A DNA stretch of 64,000 nt, taken from NCBI GenBank assembly GCA_963794745.1, contig CAWCEZ010000009.1, positions 124,001 through 188,000 on the forward strand. The letters run 5' to 3'. Below are positions 51,794 through 62,306 of the stretch, piece after piece (the first letter of the stretch is position 1; every line of letters starts with the position of its first letter). The translations under genes and the position numbers were made by a program. Source of the stretch: Fen-671 sp963794745. Its GTDB lineage: Bacteria; Actinomycetota; Acidimicrobiia; Acidimicrobiales; Palsa-688. The notes below the pieces were generated by a model, which saw only the letters and a program-made list of their open reading frames with translations, made no database searches and was not told where the DNA came from.

Positions 51794-52864
51794 GTGTTCG
51801 AGCGTCTGGATGAGCTGGTCGCGGAGTACGAGGACGGCGTTGCCCAACTGTCTGACCCGGCGGTACTAGCCGACCAACGCCGGCTAGTCGAGCTTTCACG
51901 GCGCCAGCACGAGATCGGGCCTGTTGTAACGGCCTACAGGTCGTACCGGGACACCCTTTCGGACCTCACGCTCGCCCGCGAGATGTCGGCGGACGCCGAA
52001 GGGGCCGACCGCGACCTTCTCAACGACGAGATCAGCGAGGCTGAGGAACGGCTGGGCAGCCTGGAGGACGAGCTGAAGCTCCTACTGCTGCCCAAGGACC
52101 CCAACGACGGTCGCAACGTGATCGTGGAGATCCGCGGTGCCGAGGGCGGCGAAGAAGCCAACCTCTTCGCCCGCGACCTGCATGAGATGTACTTGCGCTA
52201 CGCCGAACGTACGGGTCTCAAGGCCGAAGTGCTTTCTCTCGATGCCTCCCCAAAGGGCGGCCTCAACGAGGTCATGGTGCTCGTCAAGGGAAAGGACGCC
52301 TGGGCACACCTGAAGCACGAAGGTGGCCCGCACCGTGTGCAGCGCGTCCCGGTGACAGAGTCCCAGGGCCGCGTGCACACTTCCTCGGCAACTGTGACGG
52401 TGCTACCCGAAGCTCAAGAGGTCGAAGTCCAGATCGAGGAAAAGGACCTGCGCGTCGACGTCTACCGCTCGACCGGGCCAGGGGGCCAGTCCGTCAACAC
52501 CACGGACTCGGCAGTGCGCGTCACCCACTTGCCCACAGGCATCGTCGTGTCTATGCAGGACGAGAAGAGCCAGATCCAAAACAGGGCCAAGGCGATGCAG
52601 GTCCTGCGCGCTCGGTTGCTGAAGGCCGAGCAAGACCGCCAGTCGGCCGAGCTCTCAACGGCCCGGCGAAGCCAGGTCGGAGGCGGCGGCCGTTCCGAGA
52701 AGATCCGGACCTACAACTACAAGGACAACCGGGTTACAGACCACAGGATCGGCCTAACCCTTCACAACCTCGACAAGGTGCTGATGGGCGAGCTGGACGA
52801 GATAGTCGATGCCCTGCTTGCTGACGAGCGCAGTCGCCAGCTCGGAGGAGAGGGCCCTGCCTGA
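51794..52864 (+). CDS. prfA: Peptide chain release factor 1
   Basis: 356-residue RF1, recognises UAA and UAG. The coiled N-terminus is followed by IVEIRGAEGGEEANLFARDL, the stop-codon recognition region, the hydrolysis motif GPGGQSVN (GGQ intact) and RTYNYKDNRVTDHRIGLT. GTG start at 51794 directly after the rpmE stop. PrmC, which methylates the GGQ glutamine, follows 4 bases downstream. Confidence 0.97.
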   Translation: MFERLDELVAEYEDGVAQLSDPAVLADQRRLVELSRRQHEIGPVVTAYRSYRDTLSDLTLAREMSADAEGADRDLLNDEISEAEERLGSLEDELKLLLLPKDPNDGRNVIVEIRGAEGGEEANLFARDLHEMYLRYAERTGLKAEVLSLDASPKGGLNEVMVLVKGKDAWAHLKHEGGPHRVQRVPVTESQGRVHTSSATVTVLPEAQEVEVQIEEKDLRVDVYRSTGPGGQSVNTTDSAVRVTHLPTGIVVSMQDEKSQIQNRAKAMQVLRARLLKAEQDRQSAELSTARRSQVGGGGRSEKIRTYNYKDNRVTDHRIGLTLHNLDKVLMGELDEIVDALLADERSRQLGGEGPA

Positions 52865-52867
52865 ACC

Positions 52868-53755
52868 GTGCCCGGCATCGCCGTAGCTGGCCCGGAGAGC
52901 ACTTGGCGGCCCCTTTACGAACAAGCCGTCGAGCGCCTGGGGGACCGAAGGACGGCACAGTGGTTCGTGGAGGACGCATCCGGGAGCTCCTGGGCGGCGG
53001 CGCTGGACGAGCCCGTGCCGGCAGTCGCGCGGCGGGCTTTCCTTTCAATGCTGGCGCGCCGGGAGGCGGGCGAGCCCGTGCAGTATGTCCTCGGGCACTG
53101 GGCCTTTCGTAAGCTCGACCTGATGGTGGACGGGCGCGTCCTCATCCCACGGCCCGAAACCGAAGCAGTTGTCGAGGTTGCGCTTGCGGAACTAGCTCTG
53201 ATCATCCCGACTGGAGCGCAGGGCCCCCGACCGGTCGTGGTCGACCTCGGGACAGGTTCGGGGGCCATTGCCTTGTCGATCGCCACAGAACGCCACGACG
53301 TCGAGGCCTGGGCCACGGACCTGTCGGCCGATGCGCTCGCCGTCGCCTCAGCCAACTTGGCCGGCCTGGGGTCCCGGGCCGTAGGGCGTGTCCGGCTCGT
53401 CCAGGGGAACTGGTGGTCGGCGCTCCCCGTGGGGCTACGAGGGTCGGTGGTCCTTGCCGTGGCCAACCCGCCTTACATTGCCGAAGGCGAAGTGGCCGAC
53501 CTACCCGAGGAGGTCGCCCGTTGGGAGCCCCGCCAGGCTCTGGTGGCAGGCCCGACCGGGCTCGAGGCGCTCGAAGCGGTACTGAGCGAGGCGCCCGCCT
53601 GGTTGGCTCAGCGCTCTGCCCTTGTCGCCGAGATCGCTCCCCATCAGTGCGCTGCCGCCGAGGCGCTGGCGCGCTCGGCCGGCTTCGGAGACGTCGCTGT
53701 CCGTAAAGACCTGGCCGGCCGGGAGCGAGTACTCGTGGCCAAGTCGTTGACATAA
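52868..53755 (+). CDS. prmC: Release-factor glutamine methyltransferase PrmC
   Basis: 295-residue SAM enzyme. N-terminal helical domain, PVQYVLGHWAFRKLDLMVDG and LIPRPETEAVVE lead into the SAM motif VVDLGTGSGAIALSIA. The catalytic NPPYIAEGEVADLPEEV with NPPY is intact. GTG start. Directly behind its substrate gene prfA. Confidence 0.95.
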   Translation: MPGIAVAGPESTWRPLYEQAVERLGDRRTAQWFVEDASGSSWAAALDEPVPAVARRAFLSMLARREAGEPVQYVLGHWAFRKLDLMVDGRVLIPRPETEAVVEVALAELALIIPTGAQGPRPVVVDLGTGSGAIALSIATERHDVEAWATDLSADALAVASANLAGLGSRAVGRVRLVQGNWWSALPVGLRGSVVLAVANPPYIAEGEVADLPEEVARWEPRQALVAGPTGLEALEAVLSEAPAWLAQRSALVAEIAPHQCAAAEALARSAGFGDVAVRKDLAGRERVLVAKSLT

Positions 53756-53767
53756 GCTCCGTCGCTG

Positions 53768-54397
53768 ATGGCGACACTGGTGATCGCCGCCTGGGGGGAC
53801 CCCCCGCCGGCTGAGGCCATAGACCCGGCGGTGACTGCCCTCTCCGGTGGCGACATAATCGGATTGCCCACCGACACGGTCTACGGCTTGGCGGCCGACC
53901 CTTTTCATACCGGGGCTGCAGACCGGCTCTTTGCCGTGAAGGGCCGCCCAAGGAACGTCGAACTGCCTGTCCTGGTCTGCGACGAGGCCCAGGCGCTTTC
54001 CCTCTGCACAGCCGTGCCCGAGGCCGCCCGCCGGCTCATGGCGCTGTACTGGCCGGGGCCGCTCACCATCGTGCTCCCAAGGCGCCCCGACCTGGCAGCC
54101 GACCTCGGGGAGGAGGACTCCACGATCGGCATCCGGTGCCCGGCCCACCCCGTGCCACTGGCGATATGTCGCAAAATGGGGCCCATCGCGACGACAAGCG
54201 CCAACCGCCATGGGGAACCTGCGCTCACCACGGCTCAAGAGGTGGCGGAGTCCCTTGGCGCCGAACTGACACTCGTCCTCGACGCCGGCCCCAGCAGCGC
54301 CCAGCCCTCGACCGTTGTCGACTGCACAGGGGAAACGCCGAAGGCCCTGCGGGAGGGCCAGCTATCTTGGGACGAGATCGCAGCGGCCCTGCGCTGA
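53768..54397 (+). CDS. tsaC: L-threonylcarbamoyladenylate synthase (TsaC/Sua5 family)
   Basis: 209-residue enzyme that uses threonine, bicarbonate and ATP to make the precursor of the t6A tRNA modification. YrdC fold signatures are visible: GLPTDTVYGLAADPF, RLFAVKGRPRNVELPVLVCD, WPGPLTIVLPRR, GIRCPAHPVPLAI and ATTSANRHGEPALTTA. It has the single-domain TsaC length; the second Sua5 domain is absent. ATG at 53768. Confidence 0.94.
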   Translation: MATLVIAAWGDPPPAEAIDPAVTALSGGDIIGLPTDTVYGLAADPFHTGAADRLFAVKGRPRNVELPVLVCDEAQALSLCTAVPEAARRLMALYWPGPLTIVLPRRPDLAADLGEEDSTIGIRCPAHPVPLAICRKMGPIATTSANRHGEPALTTAQEVAESLGAELTLVLDAGPSSAQPSTVVDCTGETPKALREGQLSWDEIAAALR

Positions 54398-54418
54398 ACA
54401 ACAACTAGGCTCAGGCGA

Positions 54419-55648
<1,230 letters not shown>

Positions 55649-55703
55649 GCTGGTGCCTCGGCGCCTGAGCGCTGGACATCTCGCAGCTGGGGAGACTTAG
55701 CGT

Positions 55704-57156
55704 TTGATCCAATTCCGTTGGTACATCGTGGTCTTTGCCGTGGCGGCCGTAGCCACCTGGCTGGCCACCTTTGCTGCGCGCGCCTTGGCGAAGCGCCATT
55801 CGCTGCTCGTGACGCCCGACGACCGGCGAGTCCATGAGCGTCCCACGCCCACTGCCGGCGGGGCGGCGATGTACTTCGGCATGCTCGTCGCGATCGCCGT
55901 CGCCTCGCAGCTGCCGGTTTTCGGGCCGGTCTTCAGAGGAAGTTCGGCGCCCCTCGGGGTGGTAATTGCTGCGACTGTCATTTTCGCAGTGGGCCTGGTG
56001 GACGACGTGCGGGAGATGTCACCGCCGGCCAAGCTCGCGGGCCAGGTCCTCGCGGGGACCGTGCTTTATTTCTTCGGGGTCAACATGTTGTACTTCCACG
56101 TCCCGTTGGCCCAAACGACTCTCGAGCTGAGCCCCTCTTGGGCGGTGCTCGGGACCGTCTTGTGGGTCGCCGTCATGGCGAACTCAGTCAATTTCATCGA
56201 TGGATTGGATGGGCTGGCCGCCGGGATCGTCGCCATTGGCGCCGGGGCGTTTTTCGTGTACTCGCACCAGCTCGGCGTTGTCGGCAACATCCAGGCCAGT
56301 AACGCCGGCCCACTCATTGCGGTAATAGCGATCGGGCTGTGCGTCGGCTTCCTCCCGCACAATTTCCACCCCGCCAAGATCTTTATGGGTGACGCCGGTT
56401 CGATGCTGCTCGGCGTGCTCGTTGCCGCGTCGACCCTCGCAGTTGTAGGCCAGGACAGCTACCAGTTCAGCGGCCGGACGTACTTTTTCTTCGCGCCGAT
56501 CATCATCCCGTTCTTCATCCTGGGCATCCCGCTGCTGGACACGGTCTTCGCAGTCGTGCGCCGCGCCGGCCAGCGGACGAGCCCTGCTGTCGCCGACCTC
56601 AGCCACCTCCATCACCGCCTGATGCGCCTTGGCCATGGCCACCGCGCCGCCGTCCTCATCCTTTGGGCCTGGACCGCCCTGCTCTCGGGCCTCGTGCTAT
56701 GGCCAGGGGTGACGGACTCGCACAACGCGATCCCCCCCATCGCCGTCGGAGCGCTGGCCATCCTGCTCTACACCCTGTTCGCTCCGCGAGGCCGCTCGGC
56801 GCTGAGCAATGGTGATAGCGACAGCCAGGTTGGTAACGCGACGAACGGGCACGGCAGCGGGCATGCTGGCCCTGGCAGTCCCGTGACGGCTCCCACCCCG
56901 AGGGTCGGGACAGGCCGTCCGGTCGTTCCCGGCAAGCCGAGCAGCCCAGCGGCGGCGCGGCGGAGCCGTTGCAACGGGCGGTGTTGGCAACGGGCAGGGC
57001 AGGCCAGGGGCCCAGAACCCGCGCAGCAGCAACGGCGTGAGGTTGGTCCTGCCGGACCGTGCGGCTCCTGGCGCTGGGCCTCCGACGGCGGGTACGCCCG
57101 CCCTGGGCACACCGAAGACGGTGGCGCCAGGGCCTCCGGTCCCCGAGGGGCTCTGA
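55704..57156 (+). CDS. wecA: MraY/WecA-like undecaprenyl-phosphate glycosylphosphotransferase, tail frame broken near 56960
   Basis: Polytopic enzyme that transfers a sugar phosphate (probably GlcNAc-1-P) from UDP-sugar to undecaprenyl phosphate, first step of a wall polymer. Core motifs: GGAAMYFGMLVA, GLVDDVREMSPPAKLAGQ, NSVNFIDGLDGLAAG, FMGDAGSMLLGVL and the histidine motif DLSHLHHRLMRLGHG. After about residue 365 comes a Gly/Pro/Asn-rich tail. The literal frame then runs out of frame into the atp genes to 57584, while a sensible tail (NPRSSNGVRLVLPDRAAPGA) in another frame stops at 57156. One base appears extra in the repetitive CGG run near 56955-56970. The transmembrane core is intact. 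Confidence 0.88.
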
Positions 57157-57287
57157 CGGCTGCGCACGAGCCGTGTGGTAGTGCGGGGCCAACCCTGGGT
57201 AAGCGGAGTTGCAGTGTTACAAGTGTGTTTCGTACCCTGGCAGTGGTGTTCCGAAAAGATGTCGCGTCCGCAAACGGTATGGTGCTG

Positions 57288-57316
57288 TTGACGTGGCACA
57301 ACGTTGTTGCATACCG
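57288..57316 (+). promoter_or_regulatory. Candidate promoter of the atp operon
   Basis: TTGACG at 57288-57293, then about 16-17 bases and a weak -10 (CATACC). It is 12 bases before the first atp gene and after the wecA stop. The -10 match is poor, so tentative. Confidence 0.3.
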
Positions 57317-57327
57317 GCGGGCCGCCG

Positions 57328-57570
57328 ATGAGCGGCAGCGAACAAGCCAAGGAGAGTGCAGAGCCGGCGGACGGGCCCTACCCGGGGCCAATGGCCTATG
57401 CGAGCCTTGGGATGCTCAATGCTGTCTGCCTGCTGGGCGGGTGTGGTCTCGGATGGTTAGCGGACCGGGCTTTCGGGACTCTGCCACTGTTCCTGTTCGT
57501 GGGCTTGGTCGGAGGTGCAGCGTTGGGCGTACTGGGCACCAGGGCCGAGCTGCGGCGGTACAACCGCTAG
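57328..57570 (+). CDS. AtpZ/AtpI-like ATP synthase accessory protein
   Basis: 80-residue membrane protein with two helices (YASLGMLNAVCLLGGCGLGW and LPLFLFVGLVGGAALGVLG), the shape of AtpZ/AtpI proteins encoded at the front of atp operons, thought to help c-ring assembly or ion transport. ATG at 57328; a frame extends a little upstream. Confidence 0.75.
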   Translation: MSGSEQAKESAEPADGPYPGPMAYASLGMLNAVCLLGGCGLGWLADRAFGTLPLFLFVGLVGGAALGVLGTRAELRRYNR

Positions 57571-57583
57571 GGCTGTTGTTGTG

Positions 57584-58102
57584 ATGCTTGCTGACTTTCC
57601 GGTCCTTTATGTCGACCTCATAGTTAGGCGCACGATCGTGTCGTGCATCGCCTTGGCCGTTATCGCTGTCGTCGTCGGTTTCGCAGTCGGCCAACCGCTT
57701 GCGGGCGCCGGAGCGCTGCTCGGGTTGGCAGCCGCCACCGTAAACCACAGGATCTTCCAGGTTTCCACCGTCCGCTACAGCAAGGACGACGGCCACATGG
57801 ACCGAAGGCCTTATGTCGGTACTGTTGCGGCTCGCCTTGGCGGGATCACGGTCGTTGCGTTTGCACTGCTGTTCCTGGTGCGCCCCATGGGCTTTGGGAT
57901 GATCGGAGGGCTTATTGCCTTCCAACTGCTCTTGATGGCCAATGCCCTGGGAGCCCTTTGGAGGTACCAACGGCTGCAGTTGGCGGGTCTAGGCCCTTCT
58001 GTTGGCAGGGGAGATGGGCCGGGCGACAAGAGCGCGTCCCCGCGTGCCCAGGTAGAACTGCCCGGCACTTCTGTCCCAGGCGAGGGTGAAACCAATGGTT
58101 AG
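57584..58102 (+). CDS. atpI: ATP synthase subunit I-like membrane protein
   Basis: 172 residues with four hydrophobic segments (IVSCIALAVIAVVVGFAVGQ, GAGALLGLAAATVNHRIF, TVVAFALLFLVRPMGFGM, GLIAFQLLLMANALGALWR) and a hydrophilic tail. Position and topology match the subunit I/AtpI proteins of actinobacterial atp operons. ATG at 57584, with a GTG just before it. Overlaps the atpB start by 8 bases. Confidence 0.7.
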   Translation: MLADFPVLYVDLIVRRTIVSCIALAVIAVVVGFAVGQPLAGAGALLGLAAATVNHRIFQVSTVRYSKDDGHMDRRPYVGTVAARLGGITVVAFALLFLVRPMGFGMIGGLIAFQLLLMANALGALWRYQRLQLAGLGPSVGRGDGPGDKSASPRAQVELPGTSVPGEGETNG

Positions 58103-58832
58103 CACTGGCTTGCTTGCGGTAGCGCCCATACCCGTTGGTGACCATGTCGTCGTCCACGTTTTCGGCGTCGCCTTCGACGCGGACACGATCTGGACCAGCT
58201 TGATCGCTGGTGCAGTGGTCCTAGGCCTCGGTCTCTACCTGCGAGCGAAGGCCACCGCAGGGGTGCCGAGCAAGGTACAGATTTTCTGGGAGGTGCTCGT
58301 CTCCTGGGTGTCAGACCAGGTTGAAGCTGGTCTCGGGCCCCGCTACCGCCATGTAGTGCCTCTTGCCGTGACCATCTTCGTGCTGGTCCTGGCGGCGAAC
58401 TGGGTCGAGGTGTTCCCTGGCCTCTGGCACAACACCGACTACCTGCCGTCGCCGACCGCGGACGTGAACTTGACTTATGCCCTTGGGGCCACCGTCTTTA
58501 TCCTCACGAACGGGGCCGCCATCAGGGCGAAGGGCGTCGGAGGCTACATAAAGTCGTTCTTTGCGCCGCCGCGGTGGTTGGCACCCATCCGTGCGCTCGA
58601 GGAGCTAATGAAGCCGGTCACCCTGGCGTTGCGGCTTTTCGGGAACCTGTTCTCGGGGGGGATCATGATCGCGCTCCTGCTCGCGATCCCGATCTATTTC
58701 TTCCCGGCGACGATCGTCTTCAGCGTGGCCTGGAAGCTGTTCGACCTTTTCATCGGTATCATCCAGGCGTTCATTTTTGCCCTGCTGACGATCCTTTATT
58801 ACCAGTTCGCAGTTGCCAAAGAGGGCCATTGA
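58095..58832 (+). CDS. atpB: ATP synthase subunit a
   Basis: 245-residue proton-channel subunit. The conserved region WLAPIRALEELMKPVTLALR with the essential arginine (in LALRLFGNLFSGG) is present, and the last helix FDLFIGIIQAFIFALLTILY precedes the end. ATG at 58095 has GAGGGTG upstream; a GTG at 58086 is in frame. Confidence 0.95.
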   Translation: MVSTGLLAVAPIPVGDHVVVHVFGVAFDADTIWTSLIAGAVVLGLGLYLRAKATAGVPSKVQIFWEVLVSWVSDQVEAGLGPRYRHVVPLAVTIFVLVLAANWVEVFPGLWHNTDYLPSPTADVNLTYALGATVFILTNGAAIRAKGVGGYIKSFFAPPRWLAPIRALEELMKPVTLALRLFGNLFSGGIMIALLLAIPIYFFPATIVFSVAWKLFDLFIGIIQAFIFALLTILYYQFAVAKEGH

Positions 58833-58864
58833 GCCCCAAACCCAGAAAGTCAGAGGAGAACTAG

Positions 58865-59125
58865 ATGGCTGCAAGTATGGAAAAGGCAGTCGAGCTGGCC
58901 GGCGCCTTCGTCGGCGGCGGTCTCGCCCTTGGCGGCGGTGCCATTGGTGCCGCTGTTGGCGACGGCCTAGCCGGTAGCCAGACGATCGCCGGTATCGCAC
59001 GCCAGCCCGAGGTGCAGGGCCGGCTCTATTCGACGATGTTCCTCATCGTCGGCCTGGTCGAGGCCATGTACTTCATCAACCTGGCGTTCACCGCATTGTT
59101 CGTATTCGTACTGGCCACCGGCTAG
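58865..59125 (+). CDS. atpE: ATP synthase subunit c
   Basis: 86 residues, helical hairpin. GGGLALGGGAIGAAVGDG in the first helix, the RQPE loop, and the essential carboxylate Glu66 in VGLVEAMYFI. A Glu without the sodium-type Gln/Ser ligand set suggests proton coupling. AGAGGAGAA precedes the ATG. Confidence 0.97.
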   Translation: MAASMEKAVELAGAFVGGGLALGGGAIGAAVGDGLAGSQTIAGIARQPEVQGRLYSTMFLIVGLVEAMYFINLAFTALFVFVLATG

Positions 59126-59149
59126 TAACCGCGACTAGGTAATCGACAC

Positions 59150-59710
59150 GTGCTTCTCGCTTCTTCCAACTTCCTGGTCCCCAATGCCACCTTCGTGGTG
59201 GAGCTGGTGATCTTTTTGGCAGTCCTTTGGGCGTTGTCCAAGTGGGTCCTTCCTCCCGTTAACCGCGCGATGGACGCTCGCCAGGAGTCGATCGCCCGCA
59301 ATATCAACGACGCGGAGGAGGCGAAAAAGCGCTCCCTCGAGCTCGAGGAACAGCATAAGAAGCTCATCGAGGAGGGCCGGGCCGAGGCACGGGCCCTAAA
59401 GGACGAGGCCGTCAAGATCGGTGAGCAGCTGCGCGAAGATCTGCGCAAACAGGGCGAAGAGGAGTACCGCCGTCTCGTCGAGCGCGCGAGCGCCGACATC
59501 GATGCCGCGGCCCGGCGTGCATCCGAGGAGCTGCGGGCCCAGGTTGCCGGACTTGTCATGGATGTCGTGGAAAGGGTCCTCGGCGACGGCATCACCCTGC
59601 GCGACCAGGAGAAGTTGGTCGATATGGCGACCGCGGACATCGAGAGGCAGGCCGCAGCGAACGCGGCCGCAGCGTCCGGCGCAACGGTAGGGACAGGAGC
59701 AGGTGCTTAG
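59150..59710 (+). CDS. atpF: ATP synthase subunit b
   Basis: 186 residues: one N-terminal membrane helix (VVELVIFLAVLWALSKWVLP) and a long charged coiled coil (ARNINDAEEAKKRSLELEEQ onward), ending in an Ala-rich tail. GTG at 59150. Not fused to delta, unlike the mycobacterial b-delta protein. Confidence 0.94.
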   Translation: MLLASSNFLVPNATFVVELVIFLAVLWALSKWVLPPVNRAMDARQESIARNINDAEEAKKRSLELEEQHKKLIEEGRAEARALKDEAVKIGEQLREDLRKQGEEEYRRLVERASADIDAAARRASEELRAQVAGLVMDVVERVLGDGITLRDQEKLVDMATADIERQAAANAAAASGATVGTGAGA

Positions 59711-60643
59711 GTGCGCGAGCTCGTAAGAGGTTACGCCGACGCCATCTTCGAGGCCTCGGCGTCACATATCGCGAGCATCGCGGACGAGCTCCGGGGCTTC
59801 AACGAGCTCCTAGCGGAGTCGACCGACCTTGCATGGGCGATGGAGAACCCCGTAACGCCTGTACCAACTAAGCGAGCGATAGTTCAGCAGCTGCTGGGCA
59901 AAAAACTGTCTGGCCAGGTGCTCGACCTGGTCAATTTCCTGTTGCAGAGCGGCTCGGGCGATGAATTTGGCTCCGATATAGACAGCCTGGCGTCGGCGGC
60001 AGCGGCCCGCAGGGACGGCATGGTGCTGTTGGACGAAGGGCCGCTCGGGAGGCTTGCCGCGACCGAGCGCCTAGACGGCTATGCCTCGGCAGTGCTCAGC
60101 TCGGTGCGAGGCGAGCGGCGTCTCGGCGATGTCGAGGACGAACTGTTCCGCTTTATGCGCATCGTCGAAGGCAACGAAGAGCTACGGGTGGCCCTCACCA
60201 CCGCCGAGCTGCCCGCGTCGGTTCGTGCCTCGGTCGTCGTCGGCCTCCTGACACGCCGGGCGAGCGAAGAGTCGGCCCGCATGGCGAGCTATGCCGCACG
60301 GATCGGGCGTCCGCGTGATTTCCCTGTCCTGTTGGGGGCTCTTGTCGACCTGGTGGCCAAGGAGGCAAACCGACGGGTGGCCGACGTCCGTTGCGCGATC
60401 GAACTGTCGGCGCAGCAACGGGCGCGCCTGACCGCGGCTTTGACGAATTTCACCGGCTACCCGGTCGACGTCCGAGCTACGGCCGACCCAAAGCTTCTCG
60501 GCGGATTTGTTGCGAACATCGGTGACATCGTGATCGACGCCAGCCTGCGCCACCGCGTCGAGCTTGCGAGAGAAGCGCTCCTCGAGCCCGGTCGCGCGAC
60601 CGGCGGGCCTACTTCGGCCACCGGCGAGCCCGGACAACATTGA
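59711..60643 (+). CDS. atpH: ATP synthase subunit delta, long actinobacterial form
   Basis: 310 residues, longer than the ~180 of most bacteria. An extra N-terminal helical domain (YADAIFEASASHIASIADEL to about residue 100) precedes a complete delta protein (YASAVLSSVRGERRLGDVED, then DPKLLGGFVANIGDIVIDAS). This duplicated N-domain is normal for actinobacterial delta subunits. GTG directly after the atpF stop. Confidence 0.93.
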   Translation: MRELVRGYADAIFEASASHIASIADELRGFNELLAESTDLAWAMENPVTPVPTKRAIVQQLLGKKLSGQVLDLVNFLLQSGSGDEFGSDIDSLASAAAARRDGMVLLDEGPLGRLAATERLDGYASAVLSSVRGERRLGDVEDELFRFMRIVEGNEELRVALTTAELPASVRASVVVGLLTRRASEESARMASYAARIGRPRDFPVLLGALVDLVAKEANRRVADVRCAIELSAQQRARLTAALTNFTGYPVDVRATADPKLLGGFVANIGDIVIDASLRHRVELAREALLEPGRATGGPTSATGEPGQH

Positions 60644-60670
60644 GAACATTGAAAGGACCCTGCAAAGCAA

Positions 60671-62302
60671 ATGGCTGAGCTGAGCATCAAAGCCGCTGAC
60701 ATCGCCGACGTCCTGCGGCGCAACCTGGAGGGCTTTACCCCCGGGGTTACGGGCGAAGAGGTCGGGCGCATCCAAGACATCGGTGACGGCATCGCGAGGA
60801 TCACCGGCTTGCCGAACGTCGCCGTCAATGAGCTCCTCGAGTTCGAAGGTGGCACGACCGCTCTCGCGCTCAACCTCGACGAGGACTCCATCGGTGCCGT
60901 CGTGCTCGGCGAAGTGTCCGGGCTTCAGGAGGGACAGATCGTCCGCGCGACCGGCACGATCCTCTCCGTCCCGGTTGGCGACGGGCTCTTGGGGCGTGTG
61001 GTGGACTCCCTCGGCAGGCCCATCGACGGGCTCGGGCCGCTCGGGACCTCGGAGACCAGGCGACTAGAGGTGCAGGCTCCCGGCATCATCGACCGTCAAC
61101 CGGTGAAAGAGCCGCTCCAGACCGGTATCAAGTCGATCGACGCGATGACACCGGTCGGCCGTGGCCAGCGCGAGCTGATCATCGGTGACCGCAAGACCGG
61201 CAAGACGTCGATAGCCATCGACACGATCATCAACCAGCGCGGGCAAGGCGTGAAATGCATTTACGTCTCGATCGGCCAAAAAGGCTCGACGGTTGCCCAG
61301 ACCGTTGAAACACTTCGTGCTCATGGCGCGATGGAGTACACCGTTGTCGTCAACTCTCCCGCCTCGGACCCTGCGTCGTTCAAGTACCTGGCTCCCTACG
61401 CCGGCTGTGCCATGGGCCAGCACTGGATGGAGCACAGCGAGCATGCACTGATAATTTACGACGACCTCTCCAAGCAGGCCGAGGCATACCGGTCGCTCTC
61501 GTTGTTGCTCCGCCGCCCGCCCGGCCGTGAGGCCTACCCCGGCGACGTTTTTTACCTGCACAGCCGGCTGCTCGAGCGTGCCGCCAAATTGTCGAACGAG
61601 CGCGGCGCGGGCTCGCTCACCGCCCTGCCGATCGTGGAGACCAAGGCGGGCGACATTTCGGCGTACATCCCGACCAACGTGATCTCGATCACAGACGGCC
61701 AGATCTACCTGGAGACGGACCTGTTCTACGCCGGCATCCGCCCCGCCGTCAACGTCGGCTTGTCGGTGTCCCGAGTCGGCGGCGACGCCCAGATAAAAGC
61801 CATGAAGACCGTTTCCGGTGGTTTGAAGACCGACCTTGCGCAGTTCCGCGAGCTCCAAGCGTTTGCCACGTTCGGCTCCGAACTAGACCGCGTCTCGCGC
61901 GCCCAGCTCGACCGTGGTGTCCGCCTAACCGAGCTGCTCAAGCAGCCACAGAGCTCGCCGGTCCCCGTCGAAGAGCAGGTAGTCGCCATCTATGCAGGCA
62001 CCAAGGGCTTCCTCGACGACCTGGCAGTCGAAGACGTCCGCCCCTTCGAGACTGCGCTCCTGCAGAACTTCCGGGCCAATCAGTCCGCCCTGTTGGAGTC
62101 GATACGTACGACCAAGGCGCTCCCGCCAACCGACCAGCTCGACAAGGCCATCGCCGAGGTGAAGAAGGGCTTCGCGACCACCAAGCCGGAGAGCTCCGCG
62201 GCCGCGCCCGCCGCCAGCGCAGCCCCGGCGGACGCAGCCACCTCAAATGCGGCGGCACCCGAGGCTGTTACGGCTGGGGCCGCTCCAGAGGGCAGGGCGT
62301 AG
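60671..62302 (+). CDS. atpA: ATP synthase subunit alpha
   Basis: 543 residues. Walker A GDRKTGKTSIA, the alpha signature region with YDDLSKQAEAYRSLSLLLRR and the arginine finger in AVNVGLSVSRVGGDAQIKAM are all present. The Ala-rich extension after about residue 510 is unusual only in length. AAAGGA precedes the ATG. Confidence 0.97.
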   Translation: MAELSIKAADIADVLRRNLEGFTPGVTGEEVGRIQDIGDGIARITGLPNVAVNELLEFEGGTTALALNLDEDSIGAVVLGEVSGLQEGQIVRATGTILSVPVGDGLLGRVVDSLGRPIDGLGPLGTSETRRLEVQAPGIIDRQPVKEPLQTGIKSIDAMTPVGRGQRELIIGDRKTGKTSIAIDTIINQRGQGVKCIYVSIGQKGSTVAQTVETLRAHGAMEYTVVVNSPASDPASFKYLAPYAGCAMGQHWMEHSEHALIIYDDLSKQAEAYRSLSLLLRRPPGREAYPGDVFYLHSRLLERAAKLSNERGAGSLTALPIVETKAGDISAYIPTNVISITDGQIYLETDLFYAGIRPAVNVGLSVSRVGGDAQIKAMKTVSGGLKTDLAQFRELQAFATFGSELDRVSRAQLDRGVRLTELLKQPQSSPVPVEEQVVAIYAGTKGFLDDLAVEDVRPFETALLQNFRANQSALLESIRTTKALPPTDQLDKAIAEVKKGFATTKPESSAAAPAASAAPADAATSNAAAPEAVTAGAAPEGRA

Positions 62303-62306
62303 CCAG

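Noticed and set aside
57157..57584. Last ~140 residues of the literal wecA frame
   Set aside because: Runs out of frame across the first atp gene; a coherent tail in another frame stops at 57156.
59711..60643. Delta subunit with duplicated N-terminal domain as a novelty
   Set aside because: The long delta form with an extra N-domain is known in actinobacteria such as Streptomyces.
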